Positions 25,411 to 37,450 of a DNA stretch of 64,000 nt are shown here, piece after piece. The notes below the pieces were generated by a model. The model was not told the origin of the DNA. It did no database searches and saw nothing but the letters and a program-made list of their open reading frames with translations. A program made the translations under genes and the position numbers. Numbering within the stretch: the stretch's first letter is position 1; each line of letters starts with the position of its first letter. The DNA comes from Datisca glomerata (Eukaryota > Streptophyta > Magnoliopsida > Cucurbitales > Datiscaceae), in the NCBI GenBank assembly GCA_003255025.1, contig QANY01009128.1, positions 806,547 through 870,546 on the forward strand, given 5' to 3'.

Positions 25411-25420
25411 TCTTATATAG
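25411..25420 (-). promoter_or_regulatory. TATA box of the antisense gene in element A
   Basis: On the minus strand CTATATAAGA lies about 95 bp before the ATG at 25317, followed by a pyrimidine-rich leader that includes a possible intron (GTAAGTTCC at about 25369). It is separate from the LTR promoter and faces the opposite way. Confidence 0.5.
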
Positions 25421-26040
25421 GTCGTGGCCTTTAAAAATTTTAGGACAATACCCTTTTCTAAAACGGGGCAACGATGAGATGCCTGAAATTAATTGTTGAT
25501 GAACAGATGCAATCGATAGCGTAACCGCGCGGCTGGCAACATAGGGAAACGAGACTGACAACGTAAGAGGTGAAGAGACGCAACAGTAGACGAATGGGGA
25601 AATGGCAACTAGCAACGAGAGATAGATTTTTCTACTAAAGGAAAGTATTTGATCATCGACTATTCAAGGAGCATCGAAAATGAGAACGAGAAGATGAGGG
25701 GATGTTTTTGAAAAAGCGCAACTGACGAAGAAACATGACTGACTCTTCACAACTGAAGCGAATGGAAGCGTGACGGGTGGAAATGGAAGCTGCATACCAT
25801 GACGAAATTTGAAGATTGCTCAGTATGTCGCGCAATCCCAAAAACGGGAAGATGAATCGGCTAAAAAATGGAAACGACGGCATAAATAAATGCACTAGAA
25901 GGCGCATACGAACACAAAAGACAGGGAATGATGATGTGTAATGTTGGCTATCCTTTCTTAAAGAAACATTTTAGTATTGCACATTAATTTTACTATGTAA
26001 TATTAAATGCAATACGGGCAAATGATCAGGTAAAAATCTT
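25421..26040 (-). other. Non-coding spacer between antisense gene and 3' LTR
   Basis: Minus-strand ORFs here (25310-25615, 25653-25907) are hydrophobic and serine-rich, without family resemblance. I read the region as upstream sequence of the antisense gene. Confidence 0.4.
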
Positions 26041-26446
26041 TGTGGGGCCGGGACATGACCAATCCGAAAGGGGCGTGCGGAGTACCACCGTGGTGAAGCG
26101 TAAAAAGCTGATATAAACCATCGATTTCATCGTATCCCATCAGACGATTCAAGTTTGATCATTTATTGATATAGATAAGTTAAGCGTGATTAGTTGTTAG
26201 TATAGATGAATTAAATATGATATGATAAGCTCTATCTTGAAAGAATATTCCTTTTATTCTCTGTATTTTAAGGGATATCACTGAACTTTTTTACCGATGG
26301 AGAGCCTATAAATAGAGGTCAATTATAAACTCAAGCATTCAATACCAATCGAACAATTACTTAAATATTCTCAAAAATTCTCTATCTCTCTCTCTCACTT
26401 TTATTGTTCATTTTATTATTCGAGTGTGATGAAATTTTCCCTTACA
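26041..26446 (+). repeat. 3' LTR of gypsy element A (406 bp)
   Basis: It starts TGTGGGGCC and ends CCCTTACA. It contains the promoter core CCTATAAATAGAGG at about 26307 and a short CT run, both shared with the split 5' LTR. Confidence 0.88.
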
Positions 26447-27623
26447 AACATTAGAGCATGCAATTTTTATTGAAGTGCTACCACATACCAAAATGTGTTT
26501 CAAACAAGAACATTTGTTAAGTACATGTGAGTTGAAGTAGCATTTTCTTAATGTATTAAAGTGTGTCTAGACGATTCACTCTCAAACTAACCCTAAATGT
26601 TCTTAATTACGTTAAAAATGATTTACTTAATTTTTATATTCCATAATTTATTACTTAATCACAATAGGATCCTAAGATTTTATGCCTCTTTTGTCACTCT
26701 TATGTGCAAAAAGAGAGGGAAGTTCACAAACACATGGGTGGCTAATGTTTCAAATGAGATTGAGAAATACATATTTACTAATCCATTAACTTTATTAGTC
26801 TCTAATTATATGTCACAGCTTAAACATGTTTTCCCTTTCATCACATTTTAAAGACTATCTATTCATCAAATAACATGTGATTTACACATCCTAGTAAGCC
26901 GATCAAGCCATTGTCATCTCGAGGCGAGACCATGGTATGCGTGAAATGTCACATAAGGGGAGAAAAAGCAGAAGCAACCAAAGTATAAGATACGTCACTT
27001 GTATCATAGAAAATTACGTGGGCTTGAACAATAAGCTGTTGAGAGCAAATAAGGGGATATGTCGTCTAGGCAATTTGCAACTCTCCTACACAGAGACAAC
27101 CTCTATTTTCTTCATTTACTTTCATTCTTAAAAAAAGTAACGCCATAATAACTAATGGTTGGGCCAAATATGAGAGGATCATGTTTTATCAACGTCCCAT
27201 TTCTTAATTTATTTTTCATTTTTTGTGAAGTTTAATTGTTATTAGAATGAGAGGTGATCCAATTAGACTAATAATGAGTGTCATGTGAAATGTAGTTCGT
27301 CTTTTTAAGAAAAGAAGTGGGATACTAATTTGATTTCATCAAGTTAAAGATAGAAAAATCATGATTGCCTAAGGACCTTTTTTGAAGATTAAAAAGTTAC
27401 TACTTTCATACTATACAAATATAACAAATTGAAAAAAAAAAAGAGAAGTGGTTAGCATGCTCTACTCAGTATGATGCTTTTTCTATTTGTAATTTATTTC
27501 TCCACCGAAAAAAAAAATGACTAAGAAACTCAATGCTAAAATAATACCTTTAACATCTTACTCATGAAGATCCAAAATCAGAAAATTATTGAAAGAGTTC
27601 TGATGATTTTTTTAGGAAGCTTC
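26447..27623. other. Intergenic, no gene seen
   Basis: AT-rich sequence. ORFs at 26597-26851 and 26937-27131 have no recognisable domain. The right part should include the 3' UTR of the minus-strand gene that ends at 27624. Confidence 0.4.
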
Positions 27624-28307
27624 TTATGCTTCAATCTCAAAAACAGGACACTTGATTGATCCAATAGAAATGTCGATCTCAAATAAGTTATCTTCCTCAT
27701 TCATCTCATTGATATCTGCTAAAAGTTCCATAAGATCCTCTTGTCTTGAAATAGATTCTTGGAAGAAATCAGACAAAAATGGTTGCTGCTTTTGCTCTGA
27801 AGTAGCAATTGGAAGAGCAATTTCAATTAGACTGTCATCATCATCATCATCTTCTGAATCGGAATCTGAATCTGAATAATTCTCAGAGAATCCCAAATCT
27901 TGAGTAACAGAACTAGAATTTTCCACATTCTGACGGGAACACATCAGTGTCAGCCTCAATTCCCTACTTTCTACAAACTCATTGATATCGTCTGCTGAAA
28001 ATTTCTTAACCACTTCAACTTGATTCTCTTGCTTCTCATCAGCTTCACTTTGTGAGTAAGTCTGAATTTGAGTACTGATTTCATTCACTGGTTGAAGCTT
28101 ATTCAATAACTCATTTTCACCAAGAACTACCTCTTTTTTTGTGAAAGTGACAAGGAAGATAGTTGATAGTGTTAGAATGGAGATTGTGACAAGGAAAGGA
28201 GTGAGCCCAAAGATTAGGAACAAAATGAAAGCTAAAGGAGGAAAAAATATGGCAAAGCTAAGCAATGAGGATCTGGAATACCAACAGTTCTGTGCTGTTT
28301 TTCCCAT
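27624..28307 (-). CDS. Plant membrane protein of unknown function with acidic tail
   Basis: A single-exon ORF of 227 residues. Residues about 13-55 are strongly hydrophobic (LLSFAIFFPPLAFILFLIFG, then LVTISILTLSTIFLVTF) and form one or two membrane helices behind a short N-terminus. The rest is polar, with a run of Asp/Ser at about 142-157 (DSDSDSEDDDDDDS). The end carries LMELLADINEMNEEDNLFEI and then SIGSIKCPVFEIEA. I know similar C-terminal endings from unnamed plant membrane proteins; no biochemical role is known to me. The tail probably faces the cytosol. Codon use and length point to a real gene. Upstream on the minus strand is a pyrimidine-rich leader. Confidence 0.8.
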   Translation of the reverse strand: MGKTAQNCWYSRSSLLSFAIFFPPLAFILFLIFGLTPFLVTISILTLSTIFLVTFTKKEVVLGENELLNKLQPVNEISTQIQTYSQSEADEKQENQVEVVKKFSADDINEFVESRELRLTLMCSRQNVENSSSVTQDLGFSENYSDSDSDSEDDDDDDSLIEIALPIATSEQKQQPFLSDFFQESISRQEDLMELLADINEMNEEDNLFEIDISIGSIKCPVFEIEA

Positions 28308-28993
28308 TTTCAGGTATATTATGCAAGAAGATAGAAAAGAGGAAGAAGATAGAAAAGAGGAAGAAAAGTAGTGGGAAAAAACTAGATCTGTGAAAAAATA
28401 CCAATGAAATGGGGAAAAAACAAAAAGATGGCACCTTTACGGTCTTCACCTTCTGGGTCTCTAGTATTTTGCTGAAAAATCATAGAAAAACTACTGAGAA
28501 AGGAGAGTAGAAGGAAGAAAAGAGGAAACGAAAAAAAAAAGTGAAATGGAGATTTGATTTTTTGCTCTCTTTTGGTGCAGATGCCTCCAAACATGAAGAG
28601 AAGTCAGAAGAACATGACTATACTGCTCTTATGAGACTAAGGCTGAAATCACGAGCACCTTTTTCCTCTTGCAATAACTTCACTGAAAGACTAAACTTTC
28701 TATTGTTTTCTCTGAAACCAAACAGTTTGTTGTTCTTATCTTCAACACTTTAATTGATTCCCTAAAGAAAAGCAAACCCTTTTCTTTTCCATTTCTATTT
28801 GCCAATTCAACAAACTCAAAGCAAACCTTTCTATTCCCCTCCAGTATTAATCTCTTTGAAGTAAATTCACCAACGAAAATTCAATTCAGATAAATGGGTT
28901 TAAGTTATTTAGGCTGAACAAAAAACAGAGCAACAGTCAAAGTAGTCAAAGTGAAACCATTGTTGTAATTTTGGTCAAATAACCACCGAAAGA
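28308..28993. promoter_or_regulatory. Region between divergent genes
   Basis: It separates the minus-strand membrane protein from the plus-strand small ORF. It holds a GAAGAAGATAGAAAAGAG direct repeat at about 28328-28370, which on the minus strand is a CT-rich leader. No clear TATA box was identified. Confidence 0.3.
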
Positions 28994-29209
28994 ATGAAAG
29001 CACGGTTTTTGTTTTTAGTAATAATTACCCATTTCATATTGTCTGCAATAAAAATTGCCTCTGCATTTACTCTGTCTCCAGGTTTTAATGAAAGCCCATT
29101 CATTACACACAATAGGATTGTGTCGGATCTTGTTTACCCACCCACAGTACTAAAACGTGTGTCCTGGTTTCACAAGCAATCAGACTACAGATACAAGGGC
29201 GGGGATTGA
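28994..29209 (+). CDS. Possible small secreted peptide (71 residues)
   Basis: It starts MKARFLFLVIITHFILSAIK, a good signal peptide of about 24 residues, with cleavage likely after ASA. The rest is short and basic and ends HKQSDYRYKGGD. It has no cysteines. Asp-Tyr near the end recalls sulfated plant peptides, but no family motif fits, so this is speculation. Its last 25 codons lie in a segment duplicated at 37590, where the frame is broken. It may itself be a fragment. Confidence 0.35.
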   Translation: MKARFLFLVIITHFILSAIKIASAFTLSPGFNESPFITHNRIVSDLVYPPTVLKRVSWFHKQSDYRYKGGD

Positions 29210-29870
29210 GTTTCTCTGCGTTGTTGATCAACGGAAAAGACGGCAGTTTCATATCTGAAAATCCTCTGATCTAGATCAGAATGATCTGATCTAGATTACG
29301 TGAAATATTATTTGAGAAAAAAATGAGATTTTTTTAATATTTGATACCAACCGTCCTATCTTTTTAGACGGGATGTAACTGCAAGAAACCAAATCCTAAA
29401 TGCGGACGTGGGTCACCATTCTTCAAATACAAAATCTTAAATTCATCTTCATTGAAAACATTTTTTTTAGTAATGCATAACTAGTGTGTTTTTAAGAGAG
29501 GAAAAGTGTTCCAATTCTTTAACAACTGAAATATACTACACATAGCGTTGAATACTTTTAAATAATTGAAAATAATGTGTTAAATAAATATGTATAATTG
29601 AAGTGAAATCAACGATTTAACTCCCTTAAAAGAGTAAATAAATAATTTAAATCACGTTATTCAACCATTCAAAATGTGCTACTTATCAACTTTTAACTTT
29701 AGGCTATTAGTTTAATTCTGATTGTTTCATTTTGTTTTGACGTTAATCTCACGTTATAAGAATTCAAGTGGAGGTAGTGGCACGTGAGCACATGAAATTT
29801 GAGTCGTGTAAGTCAATATTGAACATGTTCGTGATTTGTAATGTTGGTTATTAATATATATCTCTTATGT
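29130..29870 (+). repeat. Segmental duplication, copy 1 of block Y
   Basis: Two stretches recur downstream in the same order: 29130-29205 plus 29410-29455 match 37590-37706, and 29490-29870 matches 39833-40210 (for example CAAGAATTCA-GTGG-AG-GTG and CACGTGAGCACATGAAATT). Copy 1 has an extra block of about 205 bp at 29205-29410. Confidence 0.8.
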
Positions 29871-30089
29871 TGACAATATTTTTTTACTTTCACACGTTAT
29901 TTTATTAAATAAACTTTATCATATAAGTGTGACTTTATATTATGTTTTCGCCACCCCAACAACAAGTTAGTATTATCTATATAGATTAAATTTATGTTTT
30001 GTAATTATTTTTTTCATTAATAAGTGCAAAGTAGCTGTACTAAGGGTGAATGACGTGCACTAATTAAACATTTGCTTAGCCATGATGAC

Positions 30090-30806
30090 AGTTCATGGAA
30101 TATGGAATATTCTTATAAATTAATGTTCAAAATATTTTTCATTTTTTACAAATTAAAAAAACATTTTGGACTTAAGTTTTTGATTAAATAACCTTTTATG
30201 GGTTAAATATCATTTATTACACACATCCCCATGAGTAGTATAAAATGAGACATTCTCCTCTTCATTTTACACATCAAAAAAAAACTTTGAAACTCTCTTT
30301 TACTCTCAATATTTGTTCTCCACGTTTTTCTTATTTTTTTTCTTCAAGTTTTCTTGGTTTAGTTTTCGGTTTGGTCCGGTTTAGTTATTTGTGATTATGT
30401 CGACGGTTTCTTTTTTAGTTCAAGTCTTGGTTTTGCGTCGTTATTCTGGTGGTAAAATTCTGACAAATCAGTTCGATCAATATGATGAAGTTCAGTGCTC
30501 TTCAGCTGCCTCAAACCTTTTTATCTTGAAAAACAGACGTCTTTATCAACTTTAATAAAACAAGTGAGGGGGTGTAACTGTTTTAAGGAAACTGTACAAA
30601 CAAAATTTGGCTTGATTTCTTATTATTTCGTTACTATGTCCGTATTGTCTTAACATTAGTAAATAATTTATTCACATTGTGTAATTATAGTATTACACTA
30701 CTTTCCGTAATCGTATCTTTTACCTATCGTAAGCCATACATTTATAAAATTATTGTATTATTATTATTTTCATTGAATCTTATAATGCCATACACTATTT
30801 CCGACA
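30090..30806 (+). repeat. Truncated 5' LTR of copia element D
   Basis: It aligns with about 36720-37450, including the promoter core GAGTAGTATAAAAT at about 30232 and the end ATTTCCGACA. Confidence 0.8.
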
Positions 30807-31231
30807 ATGTTAGAATAGTTAATTGAACAAGTTATTACACTATAGGATTAATTTTTGGAAATTAATTTGGTTAAAAAATATATTGTCCAAAAATTATTTT
30901 AGAAATTGATTTGGGTTTTTTCAACCTAAAAATTTATTTTAAATATTCTCCAAAATTTTAAAACTTGAAGTAACTATAGAGAAGCTCTGTCTAGGAAATT
31001 GAAATTTAAGTGGACTCGTCCCTTCAATTACCTGGGAGCTGAATACTGCTGAGAGGGCTGGTCGTGGATTGGGTCTAAGAACCCCACCAGTTCGCCTTAA
31101 CAGTTATTTGTAAAAGTGCTATTTAATTTATTTTAGAAAATATTGGGAAAATTAGCATATTTTCGTATTCGAGAAAATAGCAAAATTTTTAAAGTGTTGA
31201 TACACTTCTGGTTTATATTTCAGATCAAGAA

Positions 31232-34200
31232 ATATGGCAACTGAAACCAACAACAATGTTGGTTGCAGAGAACCATGCTAGTGAAAGCTAAGGGCTGAAC
31301 CCTACTGTTGGGTCTCAAATGGAAAATCTGGGTGTGCAGAACCCTGTTGTGACCCATATAGCCCTTATGACACCAATTCCTATGCCTATTTCTCATGGAG
31401 AGAAACCTGAGAAATTTAACGGTCTAAATTTTAAAAGGTGGCAACAAAAGATATTTTTCTACCTGACAACGCTCAATCTGACAAAATGCTTGACTGAAGA
31501 AGCTCATAAGCTCAATGATGATGAGTAGGATTTCCAAACGCTTAGTGCTATTGATGCTTGGAAACATTCTGATTATTTATGTAGAAGTTACATAATGAAT
31601 GGTCTTGGTGATTCTTTGTATAATGTTTATTCTGACAAGAAAACAGCAAATGAACTATGAGAATCTCTTGAACAAAAGTACAAGAATGAGGATACAGGTG
31701 CGAAGAGATTATCGTCACCCGCTTTCTAGAGTTTAAAATGGTTTATTCCAAAATGGTAATAAGTCAAGTGCAAGAACTTCAAATTATTCTGCATGAGATT
31801 CATGCTGAAGGATTGATGATGAGTGAATCATTTCAAATGGCTTATATCATTGAAAAATTATCTCCTGGATGGAAGGATTTCAAGAATTATCTCAAGCACA
31901 AATGAAAGGAAATTCACATCGAGGATCTTATTATTCGACTTCAAATCGAAGAAGATAATAGGTTATCCGAAAGAAGAGTGTCAGACCCTGTTGTTGTAGC
32001 AAAGGCTAATATTGTGGAGTGTGGTCAAGGTTTTAAAGCCAAGAAGACCAACAACGAATGAAATGGTCCAAACAAGCTAGGACCTAAAGGAGGGGTATCT
32101 AGGAAACCAAAGTTCTAAGGCAAGTGCTACAATTGTCATAAGTTGGATCACAAATCATCTGAGTGTAGCTATTCTGGCCGTGGGATGTTCTCTACCTTTG
32201 AAGCTATCGAGCATGGAAAGAAGTTGTTCACGGAGAACTTGGACACCTCTAAGATCAAAAGCCAAGGAAAAGTAGTGTTGAAGATGACTTCTGGGAATGA
32301 ATTGATGTTCGGTTCACTGCTGAATAACCATGGATTTTGTATGGTATTTGAGTAAAACAAAATTATTTTATCTAAGAGCAGAATGTATGTTGGTAAGGGT
32401 TATATGATTGATGGAATGTTCAAATTCAATGTAATGACTTTGGTCAAACTCAATATCAATAAAGCTAGTTCTTTTGCGTACTTACTTGAATCTTCCAATT
32501 TATGGCATGGTAGACTAGGTCAAATTAATTATGATACTTTGCGTAAATTAATTAACTTGGATCATATACCAACATTTCATATTGATTCCAATCACAAACG
32601 TGGAACTTGTGTAGAGGTAAAATTAACAAGGTCATCATTCTAAAATATTGAAAGAAACACAGAACAACTTTTTAATTCACTGTGATATAATTGATTTCAA
32701 ATATAGGATGATAGCACAAAATACTGTTATGTATATTTGCTAAAAAGAAAGGATGAAGCTATAGACAATTTATTCTCTATAAAAATGAAGTTGAGAATCA
32801 ACTCAATAAGAAAAATAAGTTGCTAAGAAGTGATAGGGGTGATGAGTATGAGTCTCCATTTGTTGAGATTTGTGATCAACATGGGATTATAAAAGAAACC
32901 ACAACACTTTATTCACCTCAATCTAATGGTGTTGCTGAGCGTAAAAACCATACACTAAAAGAAATGATGAATATATTGTTGATCAGTTCTGGATTAGCTC
33001 AGAACATATGGTGAGAAGCAGTTTTAACGGCTAACTATCTTTTGAATAAGATACCAAAGAAGAGAAGACATAATATGAATTATGGAAAGGTAGAAAACCT
33101 TCATACAAATACTCGCAAATGTGGGGATGTCTCGCTAAGATGATGGTACATACACCCAAAAAGGTAAAAATAGGACAAAAAATGGTTAACTTCTTTTTTA
33201 TTGGTTATGTAAATAACAATAGTGTGTATCAGTTCCTTATGTACGAATCTATCAATCTTGAGATTCACAAGAATATGATAATAGAGTCTAGGAATGCATC
33301 ATTCTTTGAACATTTATTTCCTTACAATCCAATGAATAGCCAAGATCTTCAAAAAGACTTCTTGAGACTATTGGTGAAGATTATGTTTGGATCAAGATGA
33401 AAAAGTCAAGATAGAACTTAGAAGGAGTAAAAGAGTTAGGACATAAAAATCTTTTGGTCCTGATTTTCTGACTTATATGATTGAAAGTGAACCAAGAACA
33501 TTCAATGAAGCTGTGAACTCCAACGAATGTCCTTTTTTGTAAAATCATACTTAAAAATTAGTGGATCTTCCACCTAGTTGTAATCCTTTGGGTTCCAAGT
33601 GGATTTTTAAATGAAAAATTAAATCCATGGATCAATTGATAAATACAAGGCTAGGCTTATAATTAAAGCTACATACATAAGGAATGTCTTGATTATTTTG
33701 ATACATATTTTTCGGTGTCGAGAATAAACTTCATTAGGATGGTACTTACAATCGTAGCTTTGTGAAATCTTGAAGTACATCAAATGGATGTGAAAACAAC
33801 ATTTCCAAATGGAGATTTAGAGGAAGAAATTTACATGGAATAATCGGAAGGGTTTTACGCTCTGTAAATTAGTCAAATCATGTATAGTTTGAAACAAACA
33901 CTAAAATAATGGCATGAGAAATTTGACAGTCACATGGTGTCAATTGGATTCAAACTCAATGAGTGTGATAAATGCATATGTCATTGTGTGTTTGTATGTT
34001 GATGATATGCTTTTCGTTGGGAGTAATGATAAGATAATCAAATCTATGAAAGATATTAAAATCTAGATTTGATATGAAAGATATTGGACTTGCTGATGTT
34101 TATGAACATAAAAATCAAAAGAACATCAGATGGACTTATTTTAAATCAGTCTCATTACGTAGATTATATTCTTAGAAAATTTAGCAAAGATGACACTGGT

Positions 34201-35707
34201 GAATCAAAAAGACCGATGGAATATCAAGGTTGTCAAGATCGCGATCCGGATCATATGATCCTACAAGGGCCCAACAATCCAGATCGCATAAAATAGTCAC
34301 ATTTTAGTATAACCGTGTCAGGATCGCGATCTGGATTGTAAGATCGCATAAGATCACGATCCTGTCAACAATCTGGTCAAAATTTTCAATCGTAATTTCA
34401 CATGCTTATTTTATGGTTTATACATGGATGGATGAGTTGCCTTTTTGAAAATCAATTGAGTTTTAAAATATCGAGTTGTTAGCAATTCTGTAGAAATTTA
34501 TGTTCCATTCTTATATTGGTGATTAATTATGTGTTTGAAAATTTTGAGAAAGAAAAAGACATGAAAATACATTAATTATGCGATGGTGATCAAAATCTGA
34601 TGGTGGTTGTGGTTCAAGGAATATGAATGATGGCTCTATGGTTGGAGAAAATAATGATTCTGAACGTGATGAGAAAATTGATAATGATAGCATCAATGAT
34701 GGAAGAACCAATGAAGACATTCATTTTGATGTTTAAATATTATTATGTTCACTTGTCTTCAATATTTTATATTAAACTTCTTTCTTCAAAACTTAAAAGT
34801 ATGAGAACTCTACTTAATATTATCTTATTTTAAATGACTTGGTGTTATTTTTATTTAATAGGTAGATGGTTTGGTGTTATATAATCATTTCCTTCGATAT
34901 ATTAAAGTATCATTAGCATAGACATATTTTTTACTAATAAATTATTAAGAATTAATAGGATCTTAGGATCATACGATCCTCAATCCTAAGCCCTTCCACC
35001 AATCCTAGGCAGAATCGCGATCCTGACAACCTTAGATACAAGTGTACATTGGTTCACGAATAAAAGGTGAGAGTATCTTTTAAGTAGAATACTCTAGAGT
35101 GATAGGTAGTCTAATGTACTTGATGTGTTGTACAAGACCTGATATACCCTATACAGTGAGTAAACTAGGTAGATTCACGAGTAATCCTAGAGCTGAACAT
35201 TGGAAAACCGTTGTGAGAGTACTGAGATACTTACGATATACTCTAAGTTATAGACTACACTATTCAAGATATCCAACGGTCCTAGAATGATATACTGATG
35301 GAAATTAGATATTTGATAAGAAAGATACAAAGTCTACGAGTGGGTATATTTTCACACTAGGAGGAGTTGTCGTAGCATAGAAATCCTCAAAACAGATAGC
35401 TATAGCTAGATCCACTATGAAATCTGAGTTTATAGCTTTAAACAAATGTCGAGAGGAGTCTGAATGGCTACACCACTTCCTAGAGGATATTCCTAGATGG
35501 ACAAAACATACGCCACCAATATGTATACATTGCGACAGTCAAAGTGCTATTAGAAGAGCACAAAGTAATATGTATAATGATAAGTCTAGACACATTCGTC
35601 GTAGACATAACACCATTAAACAACTACTCTTGACAGGGGTTATTACTCTTGACTATGTGAAGTCAAATGATAACATTGCAGATCCATTAACCAAAGGATT
35701 AAATTGA
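31232..35707 (+). pseudogene. Copia gag-pol relic of element D
   Basis: Gag begins at about 31232. It carries the UBN2-type region (31319-31690, EKFNGLNFKRWQQKIFFYLT) and a CX2CX4HX4C zinc knuckle at 32121-32168 (CYNCHKLDHKSSEC). The gag-pre-integrase part lies at about 32490-32640 (LWHGRLGQINYDTLRKLI), integrase at 32820-33014 (LRSDRGDEYESPF), and reverse transcriptase from 33530, with LYVDDMLFVGSNDKI near 33990. Then come the inserted DNA transposon and RNase H (35099-35707, ending NIADPLTKGLN). The YVDD active site is intact, but stops and frameshifts elsewhere make it non-coding. RNase H survives best, with 96 codons open. Confidence 0.88.
34226..35033 (+). mobile_element. DNA transposon derivative inside copia element D
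   Basis: Ends AAGGTTGTCAAGATCGCGAT and its mirror (ATCGCGATCCTGACAACCTT) form terminal inverted repeats of about 20 bp. The left part holds further GATCGCGATC palindromes. At 34598-34736 an open frame rich in Asp, Asn and Glu ends NEDIHFDV and a stop, like the acidic C-terminus of plant hAT transposases. I see no clean target duplication, so the superfamily is uncertain. Confidence 0.65.
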
Positions 35708-36333
35708 GAGTTTGTTGAAAAGTCATTGATGGGAATGAGACTAAAACCCATGTAAGAATAAGCTAATATAAAGGAAACTCAACCTAGTTTACTGGAGATC
35801 CTAAGATCTAGGTTCAAAAGGACATAAACTTAGCTGGATCATTGTGGGGATTTTCCCTATCCATCACTATGATGAAAATAGTGATATCCGTTGGAGATTA
35901 GGTTTAACTGAGCTTTTAATTATTCTTATGCATCGAAAACTGTGACATCTGAGCGAAGTAATGCGAGGTTACTCTTAAATTAAAAGATCACCTATGTAAG
36001 AGTGAAGTGGGCAGCTTATATAGGAATTGTAAAGGCACAATTCTTTAGAAACTCTCGCAGAACCAGGAGAATGTTCATGGAAAAACGAACATAATCATGA
36101 GAACTGAAGTGTGTCAAGGATGACTCATGTGTGTAGTATGTGATCATTTACATAAAAGGTTGAATGATTCAAAGACATTGTGTATACTGGTCAACTAATA
36201 AATTAAACATACCGACACAAGGGAAGGTTCAAAGGGTATAAAACCTACCTATCTTATGTAGGTTTTGGAACGTATAATTCTATCAGCATGTATGTCGTGT
36301 CGTTGGTCACCAATTTTCATTCATGAGGAGAAT

Positions 36334-37450
36334 TGTTAGAAAATTGGGTATTTTGTACACCATTTTCGTAGACTAATTTTAGACAAATTTTTTAGATGGG
36401 GCCCACTGCTCAAAAGTATAAGGTCTTTGGATATTTGAGTTCTCCTTCGCGAGTACATCAAAATCGACTATTAATTTGTCAAAATTGATTTTGGGATGAA
36501 TGAGAAATTATCTCCCAAAGTGAGCTATATGAGAATGAAAAAACATGAGAAAATTGTAGAAATCTCACATTGGAAATGTTGGAGTGGTATATATTGAGAT
36601 GCTAGTATCAAGAGTGGTAACTTAATAAGGCTATAGGCTCTCTCTATATGGATCACCTCTAAATGGCTTGTGTTTTACTCCAGATTTATTTTTTCTCCTC
36701 ATAGGAAGCCCAAAGATCATGAAATATGAAATAGTTATAAATTAAGCCCAAAACATTTTTTATTTATGCAAGTTAAATAAAAAATGTTTTGGACTCAATT
36801 TTTTGATTAAATGGCTTTTTAATGGGTTAAATATCATTTATTACACACATCCCCTATGAGTAGTATAAAAATAGGCATTCCCCTCCTCATTTTATACACC
36901 AAAGAAGCTTTCAAACTCTCTTTTACTCTCAAAATTTATTCTCCATGTTTTTGCTTATTCTTTCTTCAAGTTTTCTTGATTCGATTTTTGGTTCGGTCTG
37001 GTTCAAGTTTGTTTTTATTCAGTTGAGGGTTTCATTTTTCGGTTCAAGTCTTGGTTTTACGTCGTTATTCTGATGGTAAAATTCGTTATTCTAGTGGTAA
37101 AATTCTGACAAGTCAGTTCAATCAAGATGGTGAAATTGAGTGTTCTTCAGCTGCCTCAAACCATTTTATCTTAGGAAATAGACGCTGATATCAACCTTAG
37201 TCCGCAAGTGAGGGAGCGTAATTGTTTTAAAGAAACTGTACAAACATGACTCGGTTTGATTTCTTATTATTTTATTACTATGTCCGTATTGTTTTAACGT
37301 TCGTAAATACTTTTATTTACTTGTCGTCAGTGTAGTGTTTACATTACTTTCCTTAATTACATTATTTACTTGTCGTAGCTAAAGATTTAAAGAATTGTGT
37401 ATTATCATTATTTTCATTTAATTTTATAATGCAATACATTATTTCTGACA
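36334..37450 (+). repeat. 3' LTR of copia element D (1117 bp)
   Basis: It starts TGTTAGAAAATTGGG after a purine-rich GAGGAGAAT and ends ATTTCTGACA. The promoter core GTAGTATAAAAATAGG is at about 36858. Confidence 0.85.

Larger units (their letters stand above)
13986..26446 (+). mobile_element. Gypsy element A (Tat-like), with three nested insertions
   Basis: A Ty3/gypsy retrotransposon reconstructed from its two LTRs. The 5' LTR (13986-15631) is split by hAT element H1; without H1 it is about 404 bp, matching the 3' LTR (26041-26446). The interior has gag on plus, then an antisense gene on minus; protease, reverse transcriptase and integrase are deleted. Copia element 2 (18041-24095) and hAT element H2 (24113-25262) interrupt the antisense gene. 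The flanks ATATT and AACAT are not an exact target duplication, so the insertion is old or its edges have decayed. Confidence 0.85.
30090..37450 (+). mobile_element. Copia element D, degraded LTR retrotransposon
   Basis: A 3' LTR (36334-37450) and a 5' LTR that has lost its first 400 bp or so (about 30090-30806) flank a copia gag-pol relic. Interior order is gag, zinc knuckle, integrase, reverse transcriptase, RNase H. It is a different family from elements 1 and 2. An 808-bp DNA transposon sits in its reverse transcriptase region. No target duplication can be read because the left end is lost. Confidence 0.85.
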
